Assembly: GCA_046261635.1 (NCBI GenBank)
Contig: JBHEOL010000168.1
Span: forward strand, 1 to 7,414
Reading direction: 5' to 3'
DNA: 7,414 nucleotides
DNA from: JBHEPS01 sp046261635
Lineage (GTDB): Bacteria; Acidobacteriota; Thermoanaerobaculia; Gp7-AA8
In this document: positions 1 to 5,818 of the stretch, piece by piece
Numbering within the stretch: position 1 is the first letter of the stretch
How the letters are laid out: the number at the start of each line of letters is the position of its first letter
Translations under genes and position numbers: made by a program
The notes under the pieces: model-generated
What the model saw: the letters and a program-made list of their open reading frames with translations, nothing else
Told to the model about the DNA's origin: nothing
Database searches by the model: none

Positions 1-1344
1 GAGCTGTTCGGAGCGGAACGAGTGGTGATAGAGCGTCGGAGGCTTCCGCCGGCGCGACTTCCCCTCGTTGGCCACGATCAGCGCCGGAAGGACGAAGGCG
101 ACGCAGAGAAAGAAGAGCAGGATGCCGATCCCCGTCAGCAATCCCATCTGGGTCATTCCCCGAAAATCGGTCAGCAGGAACGCGAAGAATGTGACCGCGG
201 TGGTCAGGGCTGCGATGACGACCGAGGGAAGCGTGGTGCGGAGCGTCTGCCGGAGCGCGTCGGGCATCGCGGCGCCACGGTTCCGCTCGTCGACGTACCG
301 GCCGTAAAGCACGGTGTTGAAGTCGATGCCGAGGCCCGCGAGCAGCGCTGCAAACCCCGCAGCCGCCGACGAGAGCGTGCCGTACGCGATCCCGGCAATA
401 CCGAACGTCAGCGCCAGGGCCATCGCCATCGGAATCCCTGCATACCCGATCGCCGCCAGCCGCCGGAACCCGTAGAGAAAAAGAGCGAGGACGCCGAAGA
501 ACGAGAAGAGGATGTTGGAGACGACGTCTTTCTGAATGAGGTCGGCATCGGCCGTCGAGATGGCGTACCCGCCGGTGAACGCGATCCGGGGAAGCTCGGT
601 CTGCTCCGGCGACTCGGCCGCGAACGCATCGAGAGCCTCCTTCGCGATCTGCCGGCTCTCGGCCATCAGCTCCCGCCCGAACGGAACGTCCTGCGCCGGA
701 CGGAGCGGCTTCGTCAGAACGAGGTACGTCGAATGATCCTCGGAGAGGTAGAACCCGCTGGCCGTGTCGATCCTCAGTCCGCCACCCGCGCGCTGGAAAC
801 GGTCGAGGTAGATTGGGAGGAAGTTGAACGGATCGTAGCGGATCACGTTCTCCATCGCGCTCGCCTGGGGAGTCTGGAGGAGAGCCCGGTTCCGGGCGAC
901 CGACTCGCGGATCGCTTCATCTTCGAGCTTCGCCGCGGCCGTCTCGAGCTCCGCGGGGTCGAGGAAGAGCAGAGCTACCGGCAGCAGCTCGTCGAGAAAA
1001 TCGATCGGGTTCGGAAGGCGCCAGGTGGCGTTCTCGATCCGCTCGGACGCGGAGAGTCTCTCGCCGAGTCCGTCGATCAGGTCCTCGTATTCACCAGCCT
1101 CGCGCCCGGGCGGAACCTGGACGACGGCGACGTGATAGTCGATGGTCCCGATCTCCGACAGCACTTTCCGGAAATCGTTGACCTCACGGTTGTGCTGTGG
1201 GACCAGGTTCAGGATGTCGGGATCGAAGCGGAGCAGGGTGGCGCCGGCCAGCCCCAGCGCCGCCAGGATTGCGGCCGTCCAGAGGATGGTCCGCGAGCGA
1301 CGCAGAGCCAGCTCCGCGATGAAGCCGGCAATGCGCTCAGCCAA
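1..1344 (-). CDS. MMPL/RND-family transporter, N-terminal half (runs off the left edge)
   Basis: The minus-strand frame is open for 448 codons from a TTG at 1344 to the window edge. Predicted topology is TM1 (residues about 18-38), a large periplasmic loop (about 40-270), TM2 (275-293), TM3 (298-320), TM4 (324-346), TM5 (372-393) and TM6 (399-425), then a basic cytoplasmic stretch where the window ends. This is the first half of the usual two-fold RND/MMPL layout. Family signatures are FDPDILNLVPQ just after TM1 and GIDF...GRYVDER at 339-354 in and after TM4, where RND proteins carry a functional aspartate (D341). Such proteins export lipids or other hydrophobic molecules by proton motive force; HpnN, the hopanoid transporter, is one relative, but the substrate cannot be told here. 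An in-frame TGA lies 14 codons upstream and no ATG or GTG lies between. The TTG has GAGG six bases upstream. No partner adaptor gene is visible. Confidence 0.88.
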   Translation of the reverse strand, partial: MAERIAGFIAELALRRSRTILWTAAILAALGLAGATLLRFDPDILNLVPQHNREVNDFRKVLSEIGTIDYHVAVVQVPPGREAGEYEDLIDGLGERLSASERIENATWRLPNPIDFLDELLPVALLFLDPAELETAAAKLEDEAIRESVARNRALLQTPQASAMENVIRYDPFNFLPIYLDRFQRAGGGLRIDTASGFYLSEDHSTYLVLTKPLRPAQDVPFGRELMAESRQIAKEALDAFAAESPEQTELPRIAFTGGYAISTADADLIQKDVVSNILFSFFGVLALFLYGFRRLAAIGYAGIPMAMALALTFGIAGIAYGTLSSAAAGFAALLAGLGIDFNTVLYGRYVDERNRGAAMPDALRQTLRTTLPSVVIAALTTAVTFFAFLLTDFRGMTQMGLLTGIGILLFFLCVAFVLPALIVANEGKSRRRKPPTLYHHSFRSEQL

Positions 1345-1465
1345 GACGGGCCTCGGGGCGGAGAAGGGGTTCGAGAGTGGTCGTCATGAGGTTGGTGTCG
1401 GACAGCGGGTCCCGCGGGAGGGAGGTCGCCGCGCCTGATACCATGCGCTTCGAGGGGAGTCAAGA
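1345..1465. promoter_or_regulatory. Divergent intergenic region with a 10-bp palindrome
   Basis: This 121-bp gap separates the divergently read MMPL and lipoprotein genes, so it must hold both promoters unless transcription enters from elsewhere. I see no convincing -35/-10 pair. A perfect palindrome, TCCCGCGGGA, lies at 1410-1419 and could be an operator, but in GC-rich DNA it may be chance. Ribosome-binding sequences sit at both ends: GAGG at 1351-1354 (minus) and AGGGGAG at 1453-1459 (plus). Confidence 0.25.
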
Positions 1466-2053
1466 ATGGGGAGGGTTGCGACCGTCGTCGTGCTGCTGCT
1501 CGCTTCGGCCTGCAGCAGTCCCGAGGAGCTCGATCAGGCCACAGCCGAGCGGATTTTGCGGGAGTCGTCGTTCGAGCTCGAGCCCGTGTATGCCGAGGTG
1601 CCCCAGGTCGTGCGCTGGAGCGAGCGCTCTCCGCGGGACGAATACGACGAAAAGTCGCTCCGGACCCTCGCCAATCTCGAGCGCGCGGGGCTGGTGACGC
1701 TCGATTCGACCGTCACTGCGAAAGGGGAGACCCGCGTCCAGGCGCGCACGACCCCCGAGGGCTTCGCGATTCTCGGCACCGTTCCCAGCGCTCGCGGCCC
1801 CGCATTCCGGGCGCGGATCGCCGACAAGCGGGTGGACGGCGTCCGCAACTTCGTCCGCCACCCTTCTGAGCCGACCGTCGGGCGCGCCGAGATCCTCTGG
1901 CATTACGAGAATCCCACCCGCTGGTACGAGCTGTTCGAGACGAAAATCGACAAACCGCTCGGCGAGCCGTTCGTCACACCGATCTCGATTCATTGGGAGG
2001 AGGGAGCCTGGAGGTTCCGGATTCTGGCCGGGAAGGTGCCGGCGGGCGGCTGA
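1466..2053 (+). CDS. Predicted lipoprotein of unknown function
   Basis: This is a 195-aa protein with a short N-terminal signal: one Arg at position 3, a hydrophobic run over residues 4-15, then a lipobox-like LASAC with Cys16 followed by Ser-Ser. Alanine at -3 is tolerated but is not the commonest residue. The mature part is hydrophilic with no other membrane segment. Residues about 60-100 mix charged helix-like sequence with short strands, and the C-terminal part (about 130-190) is rich in Trp, Tyr and Phe (WHYENPTRWYELF, ISIHWEEGAWRFRIL), suggesting a small beta-rich domain. I do not recognise a family. The start is well supported by AGGGGAG six bases upstream of the ATG. An antisense frame also stays open here but looks like a composition shadow. 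The gene is divergent from the MMPL transporter, and a REP-like element begins 5 nt after its stop. Envelope anchoring is an inference from the signal alone. Confidence 0.8.
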   Translation: MGRVATVVVLLLASACSSPEELDQATAERILRESSFELEPVYAEVPQVVRWSERSPRDEYDEKSLRTLANLERAGLVTLDSTVTAKGETRVQARTTPEGFAILGTVPSARGPAFRARIADKRVDGVRNFVRHPSEPTVGRAEILWHYENPTRWYELFETKIDKPLGEPFVTPISIHWEEGAWRFRILAGKVPAGG

Positions 2054-2058
2054 GGAAG

Positions 2059-2133
2059 TGGCGGAGGCTTCAGCCTCCGTGGGCGGGCGGCGGCGCAAGG
2101 GGTACGCCGGCAGAGGAAAAGATCCTCTGCCAC
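2059..2133 (-). repeat. REP-like palindromic element, copy 1
   Basis: This 75-bp intergenic element has inverted ends, GTGGCGGAGG (2059-2068) and CCTCTGCCAC (2124-2133), which pair with one G-T wobble. It contains two tight hairpins: CGGAGGCT/AGCCTCCG with a 2-nt loop (2062-2079), and GGCAGAGGA/TCCTCTGCC with a 5-nt loop (2109-2131). Read on the minus strand, its first 21 bases match the start of the element at 6463 at 20 of 21 positions, and similarity continues beyond. It fills the gap between the convergent lipoprotein and small basic protein genes, so it may act as a two-way terminator or mRNA stabiliser, as REP/BIME elements do elsewhere. No U-rich tail follows. Confidence 0.75.
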
Positions 2134-2144
2134 AGCCCGGAGGT

Positions 2145-2324
2145 TCAGGACTGCTTGTTTTCGGGAAGAAGCTCTTCCATGAGCTCGTCATGGGGCGCGG
2201 TGAAGATGCTCTCCGTATCGTCACCTTCTTTGCGCTCGGCGCGCTTTTCGGCCTTGGCGGCCTTGCGCTCGCGCTTGGCCTGCTCCCGCTGGCGCTTCAG
2301 CACTGATGGACGGGGTTTTGCCAT
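2145..2324 (-). CDS. Small conserved basic protein, hypothetical
   Basis: This is a 59-aa protein beginning MAKPRPSVLKRQREQ. Residues 8-33 are almost entirely Lys, Arg, Glu, Gln and Ala, in a pattern expected to form one long charged helix. The C-terminal third (34-59) is acidic with a short hydrophobic patch (SIFTAPHDELMEELL). I recall similar short KRQRE-type hypothetical proteins in several soil phyla, but no function is known to me; nucleic-acid or ribosome contact is a guess from the charge. The start is decided by a near-perfect Shine-Dalgarno, AGGAGGA at 2331-2337, six bases from the ATG. The longer in-frame start 24 codons upstream would read through the SD and the hairpin at 2344-2365, so I reject it. 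The gene lies downstream of the cold-shock gene on the same strand, behind a strong terminator, so it is probably transcribed mainly on its own or by read-through. Confidence 0.75.
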   Translation of the reverse strand: MAKPRPSVLKRQREQAKRERKAAKAEKRAERKEGDDTESIFTAPHDELMEELLPENKQS

Positions 2325-2343
2325 ATTTGCTCCTCCTGAGTGG

Positions 2344-2365
2344 GCGCCCCCGCAAATCGGGGCGC
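2344..2365 (-). other. Hairpin just upstream of the small-protein ribosome-binding site
   Basis: GCGCCCC (2344-2350) and GGGGCGC (2359-2365) form a 7-bp all-GC stem with an 8-nt loop. On the minus strand it ends 6 nt before the AGGAGGA Shine-Dalgarno of the 59-aa gene, inside its presumed leader. It has no U tract, so it is not a classic terminator. It could insulate the RBS or stabilise the mRNA 5' end. That role is inferred from position only. Confidence 0.4.
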
Positions 2366-2370
2366 TCGCC

Positions 2371-2408
2371 GGAAATGAAACGAGGGACAGGAGCAATCCT
2401 GTCCCTCG
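2371..2408 (-). terminator. Rho-independent terminator of the cold-shock gene
   Basis: A perfect 12-bp stem, CGAGGGACAGGA (2381-2392) with TCCTGTCCCTCG (2397-2408), closes a 4-nt loop. On the minus strand it starts 22 nt after the csp stop codon and is followed by the T-rich run TTTCATTTCC (2371-2380). The plus-strand flank is not T-rich, so the polarity fits termination of csp. It also separates csp from the 59-aa gene downstream. Confidence 0.85.
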
Positions 2409-2430
2409 AGATGTTCGATCGATTTCGGGG

Positions 2431-2634
2431 TCAGATCGCGATTACGTTCGCAGCCTGCATACCCTTGGGGCCACGAACCGCTTCGAACTCGACCGCAGCG
2501 CCCTCGGCGAGCGACTTGAAGCCGTTCCCCTGGATCGCGCTGAAGTGTACGAAAAGATCGGTTCCGTCCTCGGCCGAGATGAAGCCGAAGCCCTTTGCGT
2601 CATTGAACCATTTCACCGTTCCGTTCTGTCTCAT
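2431..2634 (-). CDS. csp: CspA-family cold-shock protein
   Basis: This is a 67-aa single cold-shock domain, the standard length for the family. It is a five-stranded OB-fold that binds single-stranded RNA and DNA and acts as an RNA chaperone in the cytoplasm. The sequence has the N-terminal GTVKWFN, RNP1 as KGFGFI (residues 14-19) and RNP2 as LFVHF (27-31), plus the closing AANV near the end. All aromatic nucleic-acid-binding positions that I can recognise are present. The ATG has AAAGGAGA seven bases upstream. A strong intrinsic terminator lies 22 nt after the stop. The upstream 200-bp gap is long enough for the extended leader typical of cold-regulated csp genes, but whether this copy is cold-induced or constitutive cannot be told. 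The exact paralogue letter is not assignable. Confidence 0.96.
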   Translation of the reverse strand: MRQNGTVKWFNDAKGFGFISAEDGTDLFVHFSAIQGNGFKSLAEGAAVEFEAVRGPKGMQAANVIAI

Positions 2635-2834
2635 GCGTGAATCTCCTTTCTGTGATCAGCCAACTCGGAGATTCTGAAACAGCAACTTCTTCGTCTCGGT
2701 GATGGAATCACTTGATGCATTCGGACACAACCTCCGATCTGCCAGCCGAAATTCCACCTTCTCCCTTGGGGGGGATCCCGACGACTGGCCGGGGGCCCTG
2801 TATCAAACGCCCTTGCTCACCGACTGACCTTCGG
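2635..2834. promoter_or_regulatory. Divergent spacer between csp and the diguanylate cyclase gene
   Basis: This 200-bp stretch should carry the csp promoter and leader (minus) and the promoter of the GGDEF gene (plus). I could not assign a convincing -35/-10 pair on either strand. It holds a G7 run at 2768-2774 next to a GGGATCCC palindrome. The GGDEF reading frame stays open back to 2712, but the codons between 2715 and 2834 have only about 60 percent G or C in the third position, clearly below the rest of that gene, which suggests that the stretch is not translated. Confidence 0.4.
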
Positions 2835-4442
2835 ATGAGCCCGAAAACGAGCCACGAACCGGCCACGGCGATGCGCACCGATGCGCGCGGGCTGCTCGCT
2901 CTCGCCCGGGCGGGACTCAAGCGCCTGTCGGTATCGGAGCCGGAAGTCCAGCTTTCGCCGCTCGCTCGCCTGCGAGCCGGACGATACCTCGCGGCCTTTC
3001 TGGTGTTCTCCGGGATGATCGGGGTGCTGCAGTCGGCGATCAGCCGCACCCCGGGCCTGAATCATCCGGCTCTCGCTCTGCTCGGCGGATGCGGCGTCGC
3101 AACCGGCCTGGTCGTATGGCAGCTGCCGTGGCAACGGTGGAGGGCGAAGGCACTCGAACCGCTCCTCCCAATCGCATTCCTCCTTCTCGCCGGAGTGCAG
3201 TCGGTGGGCGCCAATCCGGCCGCGGTGCCGCCCTTCTTCATCCTGGGGGCGGTCTGGGCGGGCCTCGCATTGCCCAAAGGCGCCGGACTGCGGATCGCGC
3301 CGCTGATTCTCGTTGCTCACGCCGGACCGCTGATCCTCACGGGGCGGGTGGAAACGCTGGTGATGACGACGATCATCACGGTCACGGTCGGCGTGCTGGT
3401 CGCCGAAGTGGTCGGCCGGGCGTTCTTCGCTCTGCGCGTGGCGCGGGCCGAGGCCGAGCGGATGACCGAGATGTTGAGCGTGACCTTCAACGCGGCGCGA
3501 AGGCTCCGGACGCTCGACACCGATGGGATCTACCGCGAACTGGTGGAAGCTGTGCGGTCGCTGGGATTCGACGCGGCGGCCGTGAGCGTGCTCGAGGACA
3601 ATGGCTCGCAGTTCATGGTCCGGGCGGCGCAGGGATTTCACGCCCCGGTCGACGGATTCGTCCATCTCTCCTCGGACGGCGTCGCCGGCCGCGTTCTCGG
3701 CTCGGGCAAGGCCGTATTCATCGAGGATTACCAATCGAGCTCCCTGCGCGTTCGCACGCTAGACGCCGAAGGGTTTTCACTCGTGGCCGGGATCCCGGTC
3801 GAAATCGAAGGGGAGATCGTCGCGGTGCTGTTGGCTTGCAATCGCCGGCAAGGGGAACTCGCCGGCTACCTGAGCGATGCGCTGTCGCTTCTCGCTTCCG
3901 ACGGAGCGGTCGCCCTCTCCAACGCCCGAGACTTCGAGGAGCAGAGGGAGCTGGCGCGCGAGATGACCCGCCGTTCGCTGCGCGATGCGCTCACCGGCCT
4001 CGGTAACCGGCGCGCGGCCGATGCCGATCTCGCGGCCGTCCGGCCGGGCGACGCCGTGCTGCTCATCGATCTCGATCACTTCAAGGCCGTCAACGACACC
4101 GATGGGCACGCGGCCGGCGACGCCGTGCTCGCCAATCTCGGCTCTTTCCTCGGCGATTCCCTTCGCGGCAGCGACACGGCCGCACGCTTCGGCGGCGAGG
4201 AGTTCATCGTCATCCTCTGGCAGGCGGAACGCGAAGCGCCGGCGATCGCCGAGCGCCTTCTCGCCGAATGGCGGGCGACGCGGCCGCGCACCCCCTTCAG
4301 CGTCGGCCTTGCCGTTCACGCCGAGAGGCGCACCACGGAGGAGACGCTTCGGATGGCCGATACGGCCCTCTACCGGGCGAAGCGGTCAGGCCGCGATCGT
4401 CTCGCCATCGCTGGCGAGCGCCGCTCCTTCATCGCTGCCTGA
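2835..4442 (+). CDS. Membrane-bound GAF-GGDEF diguanylate cyclase
   Basis: The predicted enzyme makes cyclic di-GMP from two GTP. From the ATG at 2835 it has 535 residues: a short cytoplasmic N-terminus, about six membrane helices (roughly residues 50-195), a GAF sensor domain (about 225-365), a linker helix, and a C-terminal GGDEF domain (about 380-530). The cyclase looks active: DALTGLGNRR opens the domain, DLDHFKAVND carries the metal and guanine contacts, and RFGGEEF at nucleotides 4185-4205 is the catalytic loop. RGSD (4164-4175) lies exactly five residues before GGEEF, so the product-inhibition I-site is intact. No EAL or HD-GYP domain is present. The start is uncertain: TTG 2712 and ATG 2715 lie in the same frame, and ATG 2871 is also possible. 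I prefer 2835 because upstream codons lack the GC3 bias; none has a strong Shine-Dalgarno. The GAF ligand is unknown. Confidence 0.93.
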   Translation: MSPKTSHEPATAMRTDARGLLALARAGLKRLSVSEPEVQLSPLARLRAGRYLAAFLVFSGMIGVLQSAISRTPGLNHPALALLGGCGVATGLVVWQLPWQRWRAKALEPLLPIAFLLLAGVQSVGANPAAVPPFFILGAVWAGLALPKGAGLRIAPLILVAHAGPLILTGRVETLVMTTIITVTVGVLVAEVVGRAFFALRVARAEAERMTEMLSVTFNAARRLRTLDTDGIYRELVEAVRSLGFDAAAVSVLEDNGSQFMVRAAQGFHAPVDGFVHLSSDGVAGRVLGSGKAVFIEDYQSSSLRVRTLDAEGFSLVAGIPVEIEGEIVAVLLACNRRQGELAGYLSDALSLLASDGAVALSNARDFEEQRELAREMTRRSLRDALTGLGNRRAADADLAAVRPGDAVLLIDLDHFKAVNDTDGHAAGDAVLANLGSFLGDSLRGSDTAARFGGEEFIVILWQAEREAPAIAERLLAEWRATRPRTPFSVGLAVHAERRTTEETLRMADTALYRAKRSGRDRLAIAGERRSFIAA

Positions 4443-4449
4443 ACCTCGC

Positions 4450-5481
4450 TCAGAAGCTGTAATAGAAGGTGATCCGTGCGAAGAGGTCGTCGTTCGGAGT
4501 GCCGTCGGATCCCGATTCGTAGGTGATCCATTCAATGTTCGGCACAACGCCCAGGTTCTTGTGGAGCTCTACGTCGACCCCTGCGATCACGAGCGTCGAT
4601 TCGGCAGTCGGATCGAACGGGAGATAAGCGATCCGGTCTCCTTCGGGATTCGGGTCGAACATTCGGTCGACCCTGGCGATCAGGTTGAGATTTTCGCGGA
4701 GACTCCAGACGGCGAACACGGAAGCGAGATCGAGATCGAGATCCTCGGTCGGTCTTTTCCGCTGCTGATGCGCGTACTGGGCGCCGAACCGGTAGCCCGT
4801 GCCGCGATATCCGGCCACCGCCTGAAGGGTCGTCCGGTCCTCAGCTCCGCGATCCTCGGTGTCGGCGTAGAGCTCGAAAATCGTCGAGGCGGCCGGCGCG
4901 AACCCGAGGACCACCGCGGCTTTCTTGCCTGAATTCGTCTCCGTTCCCGTTCCCGAGCCGTTGCCGACCTGCGCCTGGTAGTGGAAACGCCGGTCAGCGA
5001 ACTTTCCGTTCATCGCGATCCCGAAGTCCCGCGTCGGTACCCAGTGCTGAAGGTCCAGAGGAGTCTTCTCGACGGCCCGATAGCCCCACAGATCCTCGAC
5101 CGTGTCGAAGGAGGCGTTCTGCCAGATCCCGAAGCGGAAATCCATGTTCTCGTCGCGCCGCCAACGCAGCCAGGCGTCCTTCACGAACGGCTCGAGGCTG
5201 GTGTTCGAGACGAAGTCTCCCGCCTGCCCCGCCTCGAATCGAAGCCGGGCCGAGAGCGAGGGACTGAGCTTCTGATCGAACGTCAGGTAGATCCGGCGGA
5301 GCAGGAATCCGTTGCGCCCCTCGAGATCCTCGTCGTGATGCTCGAGGATCGAGTAGAAATCGCCGAAGGCGAGCGCCGAGATCTTCGTCGCCTCGAACCA
5401 CGGCTTTTCCTCTTCCTGAGCGGAAGCTGTGGAAGCGAACAGGAAGACTAGAAGGAGAAGAGCGTGGGCAATCCGCGTCAT
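4450..5481 (-). CDS. Outer-membrane porin-like beta-barrel protein
   Basis: This is a 343-aa protein with a clear Sec signal peptide: basic MTRIAH, a hydrophobic core to residue 17, and an ASTASA site giving cleavage before Gln22. The mature chain alternates polar and aromatic residues as in beta-barrels and ends in ARITFYYSF, with the terminal Phe recognised by the BAM complex. GFLLRRIYLTFDQKLSPSLS (59-78), the KDAWLRW segment (101-107) and the TRDFGIAMNGKF segment (150-161) resemble phosphate-selective porin O/P-type proteins. Substrate is not determinable, and 343 residues is at the short end for that group. The reading frame continues 24 codons upstream, but that part is read from the CAGAAGG-type repeat and spoils the signal peptide, so I start at 5481. 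No good Shine-Dalgarno is visible. Its stop lies 7 nt from the stop of the convergent diguanylate cyclase gene. Confidence 0.87.
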   Translation of the reverse strand: MTRIAHALLLLVFLFASTASAQEEEKPWFEATKISALAFGDFYSILEHHDEDLEGRNGFLLRRIYLTFDQKLSPSLSARLRFEAGQAGDFVSNTSLEPFVKDAWLRWRRDENMDFRFGIWQNASFDTVEDLWGYRAVEKTPLDLQHWVPTRDFGIAMNGKFADRRFHYQAQVGNGSGTGTETNSGKKAAVVLGFAPAASTIFELYADTEDRGAEDRTTLQAVAGYRGTGYRFGAQYAHQQRKRPTEDLDLDLASVFAVWSLRENLNLIARVDRMFDPNPEGDRIAYLPFDPTAESTLVIAGVDVELHKNLGVVPNIEWITYESGSDGTPNDDLFARITFYYSF

Positions 5482-5516
5482 GCGCGGGTGAGGATAACGT
5501 AAAGAATGTGCAAAGT

Positions 5517-5612
5517 GCAGAAGGCAGAAGGCAGAAGGCAGAAGTAAAGCCAAGCCAGAAGCCAGAAGCCAGAAGCCAGAAGAAAGGCGAAGTCAGAAGG
5601 CAGAAGGCAGAA
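5517..5612 (+). repeat. Degenerate 7-bp tandem array, unit G(G/C/T)CAGAA
   Basis: Three blocks share one heptad, each dominated by its own variant: 5517-5544 (GGCAGAA phase, four units), 5554-5581 (GCCAGAA, four identical units), and 5592-5612 (one GTCAGAA then two GGCAGAA). Single related units appear at 5630-5642. The plus strand is about three-quarters purine across the array. Such heptad arrays resemble the short tandem repeat families scattered between genes in some bacteria. Confidence 0.85.
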
Positions 5613-5668
5613 GGAAAGTCAGATGCAAAATCAGAAGTCAGATCGAACGAAGCGCAAGCAGTATCTCG

Positions 5669-5761
5669 GTCATCCTCGAGGTGGGAACTGGTTCATTTCG
5701 TCCCGAATCACGATCCTGCCATTTGGAGATCCTTCGCCGTGCTTCGCCTGCTCAGGATGAC
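5669..5761. repeat. Nested inverted repeat GTCATCCT/AGGATGAC
   Basis: GTCATCCT at 5669-5676 is inverted perfectly at 5754-5761, enclosing 77 bp. The right side, read on the minus strand, runs GTCATCCTGAGC, then GGCGAAG-like bases, then GAAGGATCT. This resembles a dispersed intergenic repeat I recall from several GC-rich bacterial genomes; that match is from memory. It lies wholly inside the heptad-flanked element. No gene is encoded. Confidence 0.5.
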
Positions 5762-5818
5762 AACGGGTTTGCCGTTGCTCTTACTTCTGCCTTCTGCCTT
5801 CTGCCTTCTGCCTTGCTC

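Larger units (their letters stand above)
5517..5811. repeat. Composite heptad-repeat element with 31-bp perfect inverted arms
   Basis: Left arm 5517-5547 is four GCAGAAG units plus TAA. Right arm 5781-5811 is its exact reverse complement, 31 of 31 bases, with 233 bp between. The pair fills most of the 337-bp gap between the porin and HPF-like genes. The interior holds two more heptad sub-arrays (5554-5581 and 5592-5612), scattered units to 5642, and a nested inverted repeat at 5669-5761. No transposase frame, and no clear target-site duplication at the arm ends. Frames that stay open here read as periodic peptides (RRQKAE-like or SAFCLLP-like) and are artefacts of the repeat. Confidence 0.85.

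Noticed and set aside
22..1389. 455-codon plus-strand open frame
   Set aside because: It is antisense to the MMPL gene, its product is Arg/Glu/Gly-rich with no membrane or domain pattern, and the minus-strand frame gives clear transmembrane helices and the GIDF/RY motif.
1460..2224. 254-codon minus-strand open frame over the lipoprotein gene
   Set aside because: The plus strand has a good Shine-Dalgarno, signal peptide and lipobox, and the antisense product is Pro/Arg-rich and runs across the REP-like element.
2817..4006. Two 305-codon frames overlapping the cyclase gene (minus 2817-3734, plus 3089-4006)
   Set aside because: Both are composition shadows: Arg, Gly and His-rich products without motifs, lying over the membrane, GAF and early GGDEF regions of a well-supported gene.
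4731..4745. Short GAGATC direct repeats inside the porin gene
   Set aside because: They simply encode a DLDLDL stretch and are explained by the protein sequence.
5327..5357. Inverted GATCCTCG/CGAGGATC inside the porin gene
   Set aside because: It lies within coding sequence made of common Glu, Asp and His codons, with no sign of conservation as a structure.
5482..5553. 24-codon N-terminal extension of the porin
   Set aside because: It is read from the heptad repeat (LLPSAFCLL-type sequence) and would hide the normal signal peptide that starts at 5481.
5517..5642. Possible CRISPR array
   Set aside because: Repeat units are 7 bp and directly adjacent, with no unique spacers and no cas genes.
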